A stretch of DNA of 20,191 nucleotides from DATEJJ01 sp039649115 (GCA_039649115.1 JBBWZQ010000306.1:1-20191), one strand, 5' to 3'; shown: positions 7,855 to 15,248, counted from the first letter of the stretch. Numbers and translations: made by a program. Notes: generated from the letters alone by a model not told the origin.

Positions 7855-9411
7855 CTAGTGGTAGAAGTGGCGGGTCCCGGTGAAGTACAGGGTCAGGCCG
7901 GCGGCCGCGGCTGCGGCGATGACTTCCTCGTCGCGGATTGATCCGCCCGGCTCGACCACGGCGCTGACGCCGGCGTCGATGAGGACCTGGAGTCCGTCCG
8001 CGAACGGGAAGTAGGCGTCGGACGCGGCCACGCTGCCCGCCGCGCGGTCACCGGCCCGGGTCACCGCGAGGCGGGCCGGGTCGACCCGGTTGACCTGGCC
8101 CATGCCCACGCCGACCGTGGCGCCGTCGCTGGCGAGCAGGATGGCGTTGGACTTGACCGACCGGACGGCCCGCCACGCGAACTCCAGATCGCGCAGCACC
8201 TCCGCGCCCGCCGGCTCGCCCGTCGCCAGCTTCCACGAGGCGGGGCCGTCACCGGGAGCGTCGATGTGGTCGGTCGTCTGCGCGAGCAGGCCACCGGAGA
8301 CCTGGCGGAACCCGATCGTCTCCGGAGTCCACTGTGGAGCTACCAGTACCCGTAGGTTCTTGCGCTCGGCCAGCACCTCCACCGCACCGTCCGCATAGGA
8401 CGGTGCCACGACGACCTCGGTGAAGATGCCGGAGATCTGCTTGGCCAGCTCGATGCTGACCTCGCCGTTGACCGCGATGACCCCGCCGAAGGCGGAGACC
8501 GGATCGCAGGCGTGTGCCTTGCGGTGCGCCTGCGCCACGTCGGCCCCGATCGCGATGCCGCACGGGTTGGCGTGCTTGATGATGGCCACGCACGGCTGGC
8601 TGAAGTCGTGGCAGGCCCGCCACGCGGCGTCGGCGTCCACGTAGTTGTTGTAGGACATCTCCTTGCCCGCACGCTGCGTGGCCTGTGCCAGACCCGCCGG
8701 CCCCGTCGGGTCGACGTAGAGCGCGGCCCGCTGGTGCGGGTTCTCGCCGTAGCGCAGCGTGGTGCCGCGGTGCAGGGCGAGGCCGGCGAACTCGGGCCAC
8801 CAGCCGCCGCCGTCGAGCGCCTCGTTGACCGACAGCCAGTCGGCGATGGCCACGTCGTACTCCGCGATGTCCGCGAAGGCCCGGGCGGCCAGCGCCCGCC
8901 GTTGCGCGAGCGTGGTGCCGCCCTCGCCCAACGCGTTCACGATCAGGGGGTACGCGCTGGGCGACGTGACCACCGCGACACTCGCATGGTTCTTCGCCGC
9001 CGCGCGTACCATCGCCGGCCCACCGATGTCGATCTGCTCCACGCAGGCGTCGAAGTCGGCACCCGAGGCCACCGTTTCTGAAAAGGGATACAGGTTGGAG
9101 ACCAGCAGGTCGAACGGCTCGATGCCGAGCTGCTCCAGTTGCCGCGCGTGCTCGGGCAGCCGCAGGTCGGCCAGCAGCCCGGCGTGCACCTTCGGGTGCA
9201 GCGTCTTGACCCGCCCGTCCAGGCACTCGGGAAAGCCGGTGAGCTGCTCGACCGGCGTCACCTTGGCGCCGAGGCGCTCGACGGTCCCCGCGGTGCTGCC
9301 CGTCGAGACGATCTGCACGCCGGCCGCGACCAGCGCGGGTACCAGATCCTCCAGACCGCTCTTGTCGTACACGCTGATCAGCGCCCGGCGGATCGGCCGC
9401 AGCGCGGTCAT
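7855..9411 (-). CDS. purH: Bifunctional AICAR formyltransferase / IMP cyclohydrolase
   Basis: PurH catalyses the last two steps of IMP synthesis: AICAR is formylated with 10-formyl-THF, then cyclised. The 518-residue length is usual. The N-terminal MGS-like cyclohydrolase domain shows ALISVYDKSGLEDL, STGSTAGT, the KTLHPKVHAGLL loop and GGPAMVRAAAKNH. The C-terminal transformylase domain shows LRYGENPHQRAALY, KHANPCGIA, DPVSAFGGVIA and the final YFTGTRHFYH. ATG 9411 gives the standard N-terminus MTALRPIRRALISVYDKSG; the ribosome site (GAGG) is weak. The frame stays open upstream through low-complexity sequence (Met at 9441 in frame), which I treat as spacer. purN is 76 bp upstream on the same strand, so the two are probably co-transcribed. 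Confidence 0.96.
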   Translation of the reverse strand: MTALRPIRRALISVYDKSGLEDLVPALVAAGVQIVSTGSTAGTVERLGAKVTPVEQLTGFPECLDGRVKTLHPKVHAGLLADLRLPEHARQLEQLGIEPFDLLVSNLYPFSETVASGADFDACVEQIDIGGPAMVRAAAKNHASVAVVTSPSAYPLIVNALGEGGTTLAQRRALAARAFADIAEYDVAIADWLSVNEALDGGGWWPEFAGLALHRGTTLRYGENPHQRAALYVDPTGPAGLAQATQRAGKEMSYNNYVDADAAWRACHDFSQPCVAIIKHANPCGIAIGADVAQAHRKAHACDPVSAFGGVIAVNGEVSIELAKQISGIFTEVVVAPSYADGAVEVLAERKNLRVLVAPQWTPETIGFRQVSGGLLAQTTDHIDAPGDGPASWKLATGEPAGAEVLRDLEFAWRAVRSVKSNAILLASDGATVGVGMGQVNRVDPARLAVTRAGDRAAGSVAASDAYFPFADGLQVLIDAGVSAVVEPGGSIRDEEVIAAAAAAGLTLYFTGTRHFYH

Positions 9412-9487
9412 GCCCGGCCTCGCTTCGCTGCGGGCGGGCATGAGGCACGCACGGACTCTGCCAACCGTTTCCCTCGCTGGCGCTCGG

Positions 9488-10102
9488 TCATGGAAATCTG
9501 ACCCTTCTTCCGGTGATGGTCCAGCCCTCGCGCACCAGCCGGCCGACGTGCTCGACAAGCTGGCGCCGCTCGGCCTCCTTGATGCGTTCGGTGAGGCTCT
9601 CCTCGGTGTCGTCGTCCCGCACCGGCACCGCGACCTGCGCGATGATCGGCCCGGTGTCGACGCCCTCGTCCACGAAGAACAGCGTGGCGCCGGCGACCTT
9701 CACACCGTATGCCAGGGCATCGCGCGGACCGTGGATGCCCGGGAAGGCCGGCAGCAGCGAGTTGTGGGTGTTGATGTAACGCCCTGCGAAGGTTGCCAGG
9801 AACGCCGGGCCGACCAGCTTGAGGAAGCCGGCGGAGACGACGAGGTCGGGTTGGTACGCGGTGACGGTGGCGGTCAGCGCGCGGTCCCAGTCCGCCCGGT
9901 CGGCATGGTCCCTGACCCGGTGCACGAACGCCGGCACCTCGTGCTTGCCGGCCCGGGTGAGCCCCTCGATGCCGTCCCGGTCGGCGCCCACCGCCACGAC
10001 CGCCGCGCCGAATCCGGGGTCGACGCACGCGTCCAGCAGCGCCTGCAGATTGCTGCCGGAACCGGATACCAGCACGACAAGGCGCGCGGTGCGCTCGATC
10101 AC
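9488..10102 (-). CDS. purN: Phosphoribosylglycinamide formyltransferase
   Basis: PurN transfers a formyl group from 10-formyl-THF to GAR in purine synthesis. This 204-residue protein has the phosphate loop VSGSGSN (12-18) and the catalytic triad Asn111 and His113 in INTHNSLLP plus Asp149 in DEGVDTGPI. The start is GTG 10102, giving MIERTARLVVLVSGSGSN. Upstream in-frame sequence to 10330 is antisense to the neighbouring gene and not used. There is no Shine-Dalgarno, but a TAGGCT box ends eight bases before the GTG, which suggests a leaderless mRNA. purH follows after 76 bp. The divergent DUF4190 gene shares the 92-bp upstream region. Confidence 0.95.
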   Translation of the reverse strand: MIERTARLVVLVSGSGSNLQALLDACVDPGFGAAVVAVGADRDGIEGLTRAGKHEVPAFVHRVRDHADRADWDRALTATVTAYQPDLVVSAGFLKLVGPAFLATFAGRYINTHNSLLPAFPGIHGPRDALAYGVKVAGATLFFVDEGVDTGPIIAQVAVPVRDDDTEESLTERIKEAERRQLVEHVGRLVREGWTITGRRVRFP

Positions 10103-10109
10103 GCTGTGC

Positions 10110-10115
10110 AGCCTA
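10110..10115 (-). promoter_or_regulatory. -10 box for a leaderless purN transcript
   Basis: On the minus strand TAGGCT (10115 to 10110) fits TANNNT, with seven bases between it and the GTG start of purN. No ribosome-binding site is present, which agrees with a leaderless mRNA. No convincing -35 box is seen. Confidence 0.45.
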
Positions 10116-10156
10116 CCGGTGGTGCAATGGGGTGTGTGCCGGTGGCGCACAACCGG

Positions 10157-10187
10157 TACGCTGCCGACGGTCTCATCCGTTCGGAGG
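10157..10187 (+). promoter_or_regulatory. -10 box and ribosome site of the DUF4190 gene
   Basis: TACGCT (10157-10162) fits TANNNT and would give a leader of about 26 bases. GGAGG at 10183-10187 lies seven bases before ATG 10195 and fixes that start. The -35 region is not recognisable. Confidence 0.4.
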
Positions 10188-10194
10188 CGACGAC

Positions 10195-10773
10195 ATGCAG
10201 CCTGGGAACCCCGGACCCGGCCAGGATCCGTACAACCCGAACCCGTCCGACCCCTTCGGGCAGCCCGGGTACGGTCAGATGCCCGCGTACCCCGACCCGT
10301 ACAACCCGCAGCAGCCGCAGTACCCGCCACAGCAGCCCACGAGCGGCCAGCCGTACGCGCCTCCGCAGTACGGCACCCCCGAGTACCAGGGCCAGCCGCC
10401 GTACCAGGGTCAGCCGTACCAGGGCCAGCCGCCGTACCCTGGCCAGCCGTACCAGGGTGGCGGCTACTCGGTGCCGGTGATGCCCGGCCCGCCGACCGGC
10501 CAGAACAACACGCTCGGCCTGCTCGCGATGATCTTCGGTATCGTCTCGATCCCGCTGGGCTTCTGCTGCGGGATCTTCGGCGTGGCCATGGGCGGTGCCG
10601 GCATCGTGCTGGGCATCCTCGGCCTGCGCAAGGCCAACCAGGGCCAGGCCACCAATCGAGGGATGGCGCTGACCGGCATCATCTGCGGCGCCATCGGCGT
10701 GATCGGCTGGATCATCCTGATCGCCATCTCCGCCTCAACCGGCTTCTTCCACATCAGCACCACCACCCCCTGA
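10195..10773 (+). CDS. Pro/Gln/Tyr-rich DUF4190 membrane protein
   Basis: A 192-residue protein of unknown function. Residues 1 to about 105 are a hydrophilic, presumably disordered tail rich in Pro, Gln, Tyr and Gly with tandem repeats such as GQPPYQGQPYQGQPPYPGQP (DNA about 10387-10460). Residues 106-145 and 159-182 are hydrophobic helices separated by LRKANQGQATNRGMALTG, the loop characteristic of DUF4190. Such proteins are common in actinobacteria and often sit near cell-envelope or division genes; a role here is not established. The ATG is chosen because of GGAGG seven bases upstream; a frame opening at 10132 lacks one. It is divergent from purN and convergent with the perM-like gene, and its stop is followed at once by a hairpin. 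Confidence 0.85.
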   Translation: MQPGNPGPGQDPYNPNPSDPFGQPGYGQMPAYPDPYNPQQPQYPPQQPTSGQPYAPPQYGTPEYQGQPPYQGQPYQGQPPYPGQPYQGGGYSVPVMPGPPTGQNNTLGLLAMIFGIVSIPLGFCCGIFGVAMGGAGIVLGILGLRKANQGQATNRGMALTGIICGAIGVIGWIILIAISASTGFFHISTTTP

Positions 10774-10791
10774 CTCGCCCCGGCGGGCGAG
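10774..10791 (+). terminator. Hairpin immediately after the DUF4190 gene
   Basis: CTCGCCC and GGGCGAG form a perfect 7-bp stem with loop CGGC, starting at the first base after the stop codon. No T-run follows. It is followed by a tandem array of further small hairpins. Confidence 0.5.
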
Positions 10792-10797
10792 GATCTG

Positions 10798-10947
10798 CCT
10801 TGCGGGCGCGAGGGGCGGCGTTGCGGGCGGCGAGCGGCGGCCTTGCGCGCGCGAGGCGCCGGCCTTGTGGGCGCGAGGGGCGGCCCTGCGCGCGCGAGGG
10901 GCCGGCCTTGCGGGCGCGAGGGGCGGCCTTGCGGGTGCGAGGGGTGG
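10798..10947. repeat. Seven-unit GC-rich tandem repeat (21/22-bp units)
   Basis: Seven head-to-tail copies begin at 10798, 10819, 10841, 10863, 10884, 10906 and 10927. The unit begins CCTTGCGGGCGCGAGG and ends GGCGG; copies 1 and 6 are identical. Each is a quasi-palindrome: in a plus-strand transcript CCUUGC pairs with GCGAGG (one G.U). It fills the gap between the convergent stops of the DUF4190 and perM-like genes. No gene is seen in it. Confidence 0.85.
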
Positions 10948-10955
10948 GGAACCGG

Positions 10956-12191
10956 CTAAGGGCGGCGGGCGCCGATCAGGACGAGCGTGGCGCTTGCCGC
11001 GACCAGGGCGCCGAGCGCCACCACGCCGGTCGTGACCAGCGCGACCTGCCAGCCGATCGGACCGGTGACCGACAGCCGGCCACCGCCGAGCGGGCCACCC
11101 GACACCCAGGCGAGCAGCCCGAGCACCAACCCCGCGACCGGTCCGGCCAGTGCCGCCGCGGCGAGCAGCCCAGCCCAGGTCGGCGCCGGCGCTTCCCGGT
11201 CGGCCGCCTGGCGCATCCGGCGCCGGGCCAGCAGCCAGCCCGCGGTCATGCCACCGGCCATCGGTACCCCGAGCAGCAGCGCGGCCAGCCCCGCCACGGC
11301 CGACGAGGGCAGCGCCACCAGCACCGGTACCGCCGGCAGCGCGTCGAGGTGCACCCGCGCGGCGCTGACGACAGTGCCGGTACCCACCGCGAAGCCCGGC
11401 CCGACGAGATACGCCGCCGCCCAGGTCGCGAGGTTCGGCGCGTACGCGAGGCAGAGCGCGGTCAGCCCGGCCTGTCCCGCGAAGCCGGTGTGGTACGCGG
11501 CCAGCATGTCACCCGCGTCGCCGCCGGCCACCGCGATGGCGGTACCGGCGGTGGCCGCACCCGCACCGAGTACCAGCAGCGCGGCCACCAGCCCGGTGCG
11601 CAGCCCGTCCCGTACCGGTCCCGGCAGCGCCGCCAGCGCCCGGCTGGCCAGCCCGCTTTCGACCAGCGCACCCGCCCCGCCGGCGAGCAGCCCGAACCCG
11701 GCCAGCCCGAGGCCCGCGCGCAGCGGCGGCACGGCCAGGCCGGAGCCGTTCACGGCGACCGCCGCGACCGCGCCCAGCAGCCCGTACACCACAGCGACGG
11801 CGCCGGTGGCCAGCGCGGCGTGCCGGAACGAGCCCTTGCGCCGGGCACCGATGGCGCGCGTGGTGTGCACGCCCGCCCGGACGATCCGCCAGGCGGCGAG
11901 CGCGGTGAGCGCGAGGGGCGCGAGGCGGAACTGGCCGCCCCCGGTGCCGAGCGGCACGCCGTGCGCGAGGAGCCAGCCCGCGGTGCCGTAGCGGAACACC
12001 ACCCGCACCGACGCACCGTCCCCGCTGACGCCGGTGACCAGCGCGACCGCGGCGACCACGACCGCGTACGACACGATCGACGCCCAGCCGGTGGTCACCA
12101 GCGCGGCCACCAGTACCGGCGCCCGTCGCCGGGGGGACCGGGCGCCGCCGGTGGCACGGGGGCGCCGCATCACATCAGGGGTGCCAACCAT
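10956..12191 (-). CDS. perM: DUF6350 / PerM-like polytopic membrane protein
   Basis: A 411-residue, very Ala/Gly/Val/Leu-rich integral membrane protein with about ten hydrophobic segments and a short basic N-terminus (MRRPRATGGARSPRRR). Segments such as GWLLAHGVPLGTGGGQFRLAPL and GLTALCLAYAPNLATWAAAYLVGPGFAVG fit the DUF6350 family. From memory, the M. tuberculosis member is PerM (Rv0955), a division-related membrane protein between sucCD and purNH, which is exactly the setting here. I did not verify this by alignment. ATG 12191 is taken as the start; a TTG at 12209 and an ATG at 12170 are alternatives. The start lies 20 bp after a very strong hairpin that ends the sucCD transcript, so expression may depend on read-through. 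Confidence 0.75.
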   Translation of the reverse strand: MVGTPDVMRRPRATGGARSPRRRAPVLVAALVTTGWASIVSYAVVVAAVALVTGVSGDGASVRVVFRYGTAGWLLAHGVPLGTGGGQFRLAPLALTALAAWRIVRAGVHTTRAIGARRKGSFRHAALATGAVAVVYGLLGAVAAVAVNGSGLAVPPLRAGLGLAGFGLLAGGAGALVESGLASRALAALPGPVRDGLRTGLVAALLVLGAGAATAGTAIAVAGGDAGDMLAAYHTGFAGQAGLTALCLAYAPNLATWAAAYLVGPGFAVGTGTVVSAARVHLDALPAVPVLVALPSSAVAGLAALLLGVPMAGGMTAGWLLARRRMRQAADREAPAPTWAGLLAAAALAGPVAGLVLGLLAWVSGGPLGGGRLSVTGPIGWQVALVTTGVVALGALVAASATLVLIGARRP

Positions 12192-12211
12192 CGCACTCGA
12201 CTCTCTCAAAC

Positions 12212-12246
12212 GTGAGACGGCCGGTCGAGGTGACCGGCCGTCTCAC
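12212..12246 (-). terminator. Strong intrinsic terminator after sucD
   Basis: GTGAGACGGCCGGTC and GACCGGCCGTCTCAC are perfect 15-bp complements around a 5-base loop (12212-12226 and 12232-12246). On the minus strand the stem begins 13 bases after the sucD stop and is followed by GTTTGAGAG, a short T-run. It sits just ahead of the perM-like gene. Confidence 0.85.
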
Positions 12247-12259
12247 GGTCAAGACAAAC

Positions 12260-13147
12260 TCACCGGGTGGACACGACCTCCCGCATCAGGCGGGCGGTTT
12301 CGCTCGGTGTCCTGCCGACCTTGACCCCGGCAGCCTCCAGCGCCACCTTCTTCGCGTCGGCGGTACCCGAGGAGCCGGAGATGATCGCGCCGGCATGGCC
12401 CATCGTCTTGCCGGGCGGCGCGGTGAACCCGGCGATGTAGCCCACCACCGGCTTGGTGACGTTGACCTTGATGAACTCGGCCGCCCGCTCCTCGGCGTCG
12501 CCACCGATCTCGCCGATCATCACGATCGCATCCGTGTCGGGGTCGTCCTGGAAGGCGGCCAGTGCGTCGATGTGCGTGGTGCCGATGACCGGGTCACCAC
12601 CGATGCCGACACAGGTGGAGAAGCCGATGTCGCGCAGCTCGTACATCATCTGGTAGGTCAGCGTGCCCGACTTGGACACCAGGCCGATGCGCCCGGCCCC
12701 GGTGATGTCGGCCGGGATGATGCCCGCGTTGGACGCGCCGGGCGCCGCGATGCCGGGGCAGTTGGGCCCGATGACGCGCGTGCCGTTGCCGTGCGCGACG
12801 TTGTACGCCCAGGCGGCGGTCGTGTCGTGTACCGGGATCCCCTCGGTGATCACGACGCACAGCCCGATGCCGGCGTCGATCGCCTCGATGATGCCGGCCT
12901 TCGCGCCAGCCGGGGGTACGAACGTCACGATCGTGTCGGCGCCGGTCTCCGCCATCGCCTCCGCGACCGTGGCGAACACCGGTACCTTCGTGCCGTCGAA
13001 GTCGACCTGGATGCCCGCCTTCCGCGGGTTGGTACCACCGACGACGCTGGTACCCGCGCGCAGCATCCGCCGGGTGTGCTTGGAGCCCTCGGATCCGGTG
13101 ATCCCCTGTACCAGTACCTTCGAGTCCTTGGTCAGCCAGATGGCCAT
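12260..13147 (-). CDS. sucD: Succinyl-CoA synthetase alpha subunit
   Basis: Together with SucC this makes succinate and ATP or GTP from succinyl-CoA in the TCA cycle. The 295-residue length fits. CoA-binding residues are in ITGSEGSKH (16-24), Glu213 is in IGEIGG, and the phosphorylated histidine is His251 in MGHAGAIISG. ATG 13147 gives the canonical MAIWLTKDSKVLVQGITG start; a longer frame to 13192 would run into sucC. Its start is one base after the sucC stop and its ribosome site lies within the sucC tail, so the two are translationally linked. A 15-bp stem terminator follows. Confidence 0.96.
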   Translation of the reverse strand: MAIWLTKDSKVLVQGITGSEGSKHTRRMLRAGTSVVGGTNPRKAGIQVDFDGTKVPVFATVAEAMAETGADTIVTFVPPAGAKAGIIEAIDAGIGLCVVITEGIPVHDTTAAWAYNVAHGNGTRVIGPNCPGIAAPGASNAGIIPADITGAGRIGLVSKSGTLTYQMMYELRDIGFSTCVGIGGDPVIGTTHIDALAAFQDDPDTDAIVMIGEIGGDAEERAAEFIKVNVTKPVVGYIAGFTAPPGKTMGHAGAIISGSSGTADAKKVALEAAGVKVGRTPSETARLMREVVSTR

Positions 13148-13148
13148 G

Positions 13149-14327
13149 TCATACCCCCGCGGCAGCGAGTTCGGCGGCCCGCTTGGCCGCACCGTCCATT
13201 GTGTCCACCCGCTCCACCAGCGGGTTGCCGCTGGTGTCCAGGATACGGCGGCCCAGTTCGGCGTTGTTGCCGTCCAGCCGCACGACCAGCGGCTTGGTGA
13301 CCGCCTCGCCGCGCTCGCCGAGCAGTGTCAGCGCCTGCAGGATGCCGTTGGCAACCGCGTCGCAGGCCGTGATGCCGCCGAACACGTTGACGAAGACACT
13401 CTTCACGCCCGGGTCGGAGAGCACGATCTCCAGCCCGTTGGCCATCACCTCGGCGCTCGCGCCGCCGCCGATGTCGAGGAAGTTGGCCGGCCGCACCCCG
13501 CCGTACTCCTCGCCGGCGTACGCGACCACGTCGAGTGTGGACATGACCAGGCCCGCGCCGTTGCCGATGATGCCGACCTCGCCGTCCAGCTTGACGTAGT
13601 TGAGGTCGCGCTCCTTGGCCCGCTGCTCCAGCGGGTCCACCGCGGACTTGTCGGCCATCGCCTCGTGGTCCGGGTGGCGGAACGTGGCGTTCTCGTCGAA
13701 GGTCACCTTGGCGTCCAGCAGCAGTACCCGGCCATCCTGCACCCGCGCCAGCGGGTTGACCTCGACCAGCGTGGCGTCCTCGGCGGTGAACGCCTGCCAC
13801 AGCCGGACCGCGATCTTCTCGATCTGCCCCGCGGCGTCGGCCGGGAAGCCCGCCTGCGCCACGATCTCCCGGGCGATGCTCTCGTCGACGCCGGTGTTCG
13901 CGTCGATCGGCCGCTTCACCACCTTCTCCGGCGTCTCGGCGGCCACCTGCTCGATCTCCATCCCGCCGGCCACGCTGGCGATGCACAGGAACGTGCGGTT
14001 GGCCCGGTCGAGCAGATAAGAGAAGTAGTACTCCTCGACGATGTCGGCGGTCGTCGTGACCATGACCTTGTGGACCGGGTGGCCCTTGATGTCCATGCCG
14101 AGGATGTCGGTGGCGCGTGCCTGCGCCTCATCGACCCCGTCGGCGAGCTTGACGCCGCCGGCCTTGCCCCGGCCACCGACCTTGACCTGAGCCTTGACGA
14201 CCACCCGCCCGCCGAGCCGCTCGGCGATGGCGCGCGCCTCCTCCGGGGTGGTGGCGACCCCGCCGTCCAGCACGGGCAGCCCGTGCCGGGCGAAGAGCTC
14301 CCGCCCCTGGTACTCGTACAGGTCCAC
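13149..14327 (-). CDS. sucC: Succinyl-CoA synthetase beta subunit
   Basis: The 392-residue ATP-grasp subunit binds the nucleotide and succinate. The N-terminus MDLYEYQGRELFARHGLPV is the family hallmark. Lys45 in VVVKAQ and the Gly-rich loop GGRGKAGG (51-58) are the nucleotide site. LVEVNPLA and LDAKVTFDENA bind metal, and FLDIGGGAS plus VNVFGGITACDAVANGI form the C-terminal domain, which has Ala where many homologues have Arg in GGITRCD. The start is GTG 14327 with AGAGAGGA upstream. It is first in the sucCD operon; an upstream TAGGCT box and a structured non-coding region precede it. Confidence 0.96.
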   Translation of the reverse strand: MDLYEYQGRELFARHGLPVLDGGVATTPEEARAIAERLGGRVVVKAQVKVGGRGKAGGVKLADGVDEAQARATDILGMDIKGHPVHKVMVTTTADIVEEYYFSYLLDRANRTFLCIASVAGGMEIEQVAAETPEKVVKRPIDANTGVDESIAREIVAQAGFPADAAGQIEKIAVRLWQAFTAEDATLVEVNPLARVQDGRVLLLDAKVTFDENATFRHPDHEAMADKSAVDPLEQRAKERDLNYVKLDGEVGIIGNGAGLVMSTLDVVAYAGEEYGGVRPANFLDIGGGASAEVMANGLEIVLSDPGVKSVFVNVFGGITACDAVANGILQALTLLGERGEAVTKPLVVRLDGNNAELGRRILDTSGNPLVERVDTMDGAAKRAAELAAAGV

Positions 14328-14360
14328 CGTGTTCCTCTCTGAACGCCATGCCTGCGGCGC

Positions 14361-14366
14361 AGCCTA
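14361..14366 (-). promoter_or_regulatory. Candidate sucC -10 box
   Basis: On the minus strand TAGGCT (14366 to 14361) fits TANNNT and would give a leader of about 27 bases that includes the AGAGAGGA ribosome site. No TTGAC-like -35 box is present at the expected distance, so confidence is low. Confidence 0.3.
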
Positions 14367-14460
14367 GCCATCCCTCCTGGAAGAGTGCCGACGCGGGTAG
14401 CGGGTGTGCCCTACTCCACAGCCCAAGTCGTCCCGGCCGCCCCGTAACCCCCCTGGTCAG

Positions 14461-14531
14461 CCTTCGTTAGGAAGGATGTCGGGCCTGGCGGAAGCCGGGG
14501 CCGACACCAAAGACGGCCGATGCCCTGTCGG
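14461..14531. other. Structured non-coding segment upstream of sucC
   Basis: Within the 294-bp gene-free interval 14328-14621 are a small hairpin CCTTC-GTTAG-GAAGG (14461-14475) and a longer one (14477-14506). The long one pairs TGTCGG/CCGACA, CC/GG, a T.G and GGC/GCC, with one G/G mismatch and a GGAA loop. A second TGTCGG at 14526-14531 can pair with the same CCGACA (14501-14506), so two folds exclude each other. No known riboswitch class is recognised. The remainder of the interval holds the sucC -10 candidate and the terminator at 14561-14597. Confidence 0.45.
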
Positions 14532-14560
14532 TCGAGGGGTGGCGGCGGGGCGTCGTGCAT

Positions 14561-14597
14561 GAGTGGCCGGGCGTGTGAGGGGTGCGTCCGGCCACTC
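14561..14597 (-). terminator. Terminator of the B12-binding protein gene
   Basis: GAGTGGCCGG (14561-14570) and CCGGCCACTC (14588-14597) form a perfect 10-bp stem with a 17-base loop, 24 bases after the stop codon of the minus-strand gene. There is no T-run. Confidence 0.6.
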
Positions 14598-14621
14598 CCC
14601 CATGTCCGGGTACGGGTCGCC

Positions 14622-15023
14622 TCAGGTCACCGCAGTCGCCACGTGAGCCCGCACCCAGTCCACAATCGACTGGGTCGGTGCGCCCGGCGTGAAGATCTTC
14701 GCGACACCGAGCCGCTCCAGTTCAGGGATGTCGGCGTCCGGGATGATCCCGCCACCGAACACCACGATGTCCTCGGCCCCCCGCTCCCGCAGCAGGTCCA
14801 GTACCCGCTGGAAGAGCGTCATGTGCGCACCGGACAGGACGGACAGCCCCACCGCGTCGGCGTCCTCCTGGATCGCCGTCTCGACGATCTGCTCGGGCGT
14901 CTGGTGCAGGCCGGTGTAGATCACCTCCATGCCGGCGTCCCGCAGAGCCCGCGCCACGACCTTCGCGCCCCGATCGTGCCCGTCCAGCCCTGGCTTCGCG
15001 ACGACCACCCGCACCCGCGTCAT
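14622..15023 (-). CDS. Stand-alone cobalamin-binding small subunit of an acyl-CoA mutase (IcmB-like)
   Basis: A 133-residue protein consisting only of the B12-binding domain found at the C-terminus of methylmalonyl-CoA mutase. Asp14, His16 and Gly19 in GLDGHDRGAK form the DxHxxG motif, in which His is the lower cobalt ligand. Ser61-Val-Leu63 in GLSVLSGAH and the FGGGIIP turn complete the nucleotide-tail pocket. The length matches small subunits such as isobutyryl-CoA mutase IcmB (about 136 residues) and similar 2-hydroxyacyl-CoA mutase subunits. A catalytic large subunit must be encoded elsewhere, as none is in this window, so the exact substrate is unknown. ATG 15023 has AGGGCAGG upstream. 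It appears monocistronic, with a terminator behind it. Confidence 0.88.
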   Translation of the reverse strand: MTRVRVVVAKPGLDGHDRGAKVVARALRDAGMEVIYTGLHQTPEQIVETAIQEDADAVGLSVLSGAHMTLFQRVLDLLRERGAEDIVVFGGGIIPDADIPELERLGVAKIFTPGAPTQSIVDWVRAHVATAVT

Positions 15024-15056
15024 GGTGCCTGCCCTTCGAATGGAACTCCTGAACGA

Positions 15057-15087
15057 ACGGTAACCCGCTGGACCTCACGCTTCGCAA
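15057..15087 (-). promoter_or_regulatory. Possible promoter of the B12-binding protein gene
   Basis: On the minus strand TTGCGA (15087 to 15082) and TACCGT (15062 to 15057) are 19 bp apart and would give a leader of about 27 bases. The match is weak. Confidence 0.3.
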
Positions 15088-15142
15088 ACACTCTCGTCAC
15101 AGCACGGAACGTATTCACGCAATGACGGATAGCGCTTTGCCA

Positions 15143-15248
15143 TAACGAATGGCGAGGTCAAAGGTTACGAATTCGGCCTGGCAGACCGTACATTCGCACC
15201 ATGGCACAAGGAAATACCCAGCCTGGCTTGTGGTAGAGGTTACGAGTT
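15143..15248. repeat. Repeated TTACGA(A/G)T boxes in the divergent upstream region
   Basis: AGGTTACGAATT (15162-15173) recurs as AGGTTACGAGTT (15237-15248) 75 bp later. A related TAACGAAT (15143-15150) lies 22 bp before TTACGAAT (15165-15172), about two helical turns. The 351-bp gap 15024-15374 is clearly AT-richer than its surroundings and carries no gene; a TACATT -10-like box is at 15189-15194. These could be regulator half-sites. Confidence 0.4.

Noticed and set aside
10798..10947. A CRISPR array
   Set aside because: Units are contiguous without spacers and there are no cas genes; it is a tandem repeat.
9819..12215. A 798-codon plus-strand frame across purN, DUF4190, the repeat and perM
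   Set aside because: It runs out of frame through DUF4190 and antisense through perM, has no family features and simply reflects absence of stops in GC-rich DNA.
14457..14507. A 16-residue minus-strand frame (GTG at 14507) upstream of sucC as a possible leader peptide
   Set aside because: No ribosome site or promoter in place, no codon bias toward any amino acid and no terminator logic; the hairpins explain the sequence better.
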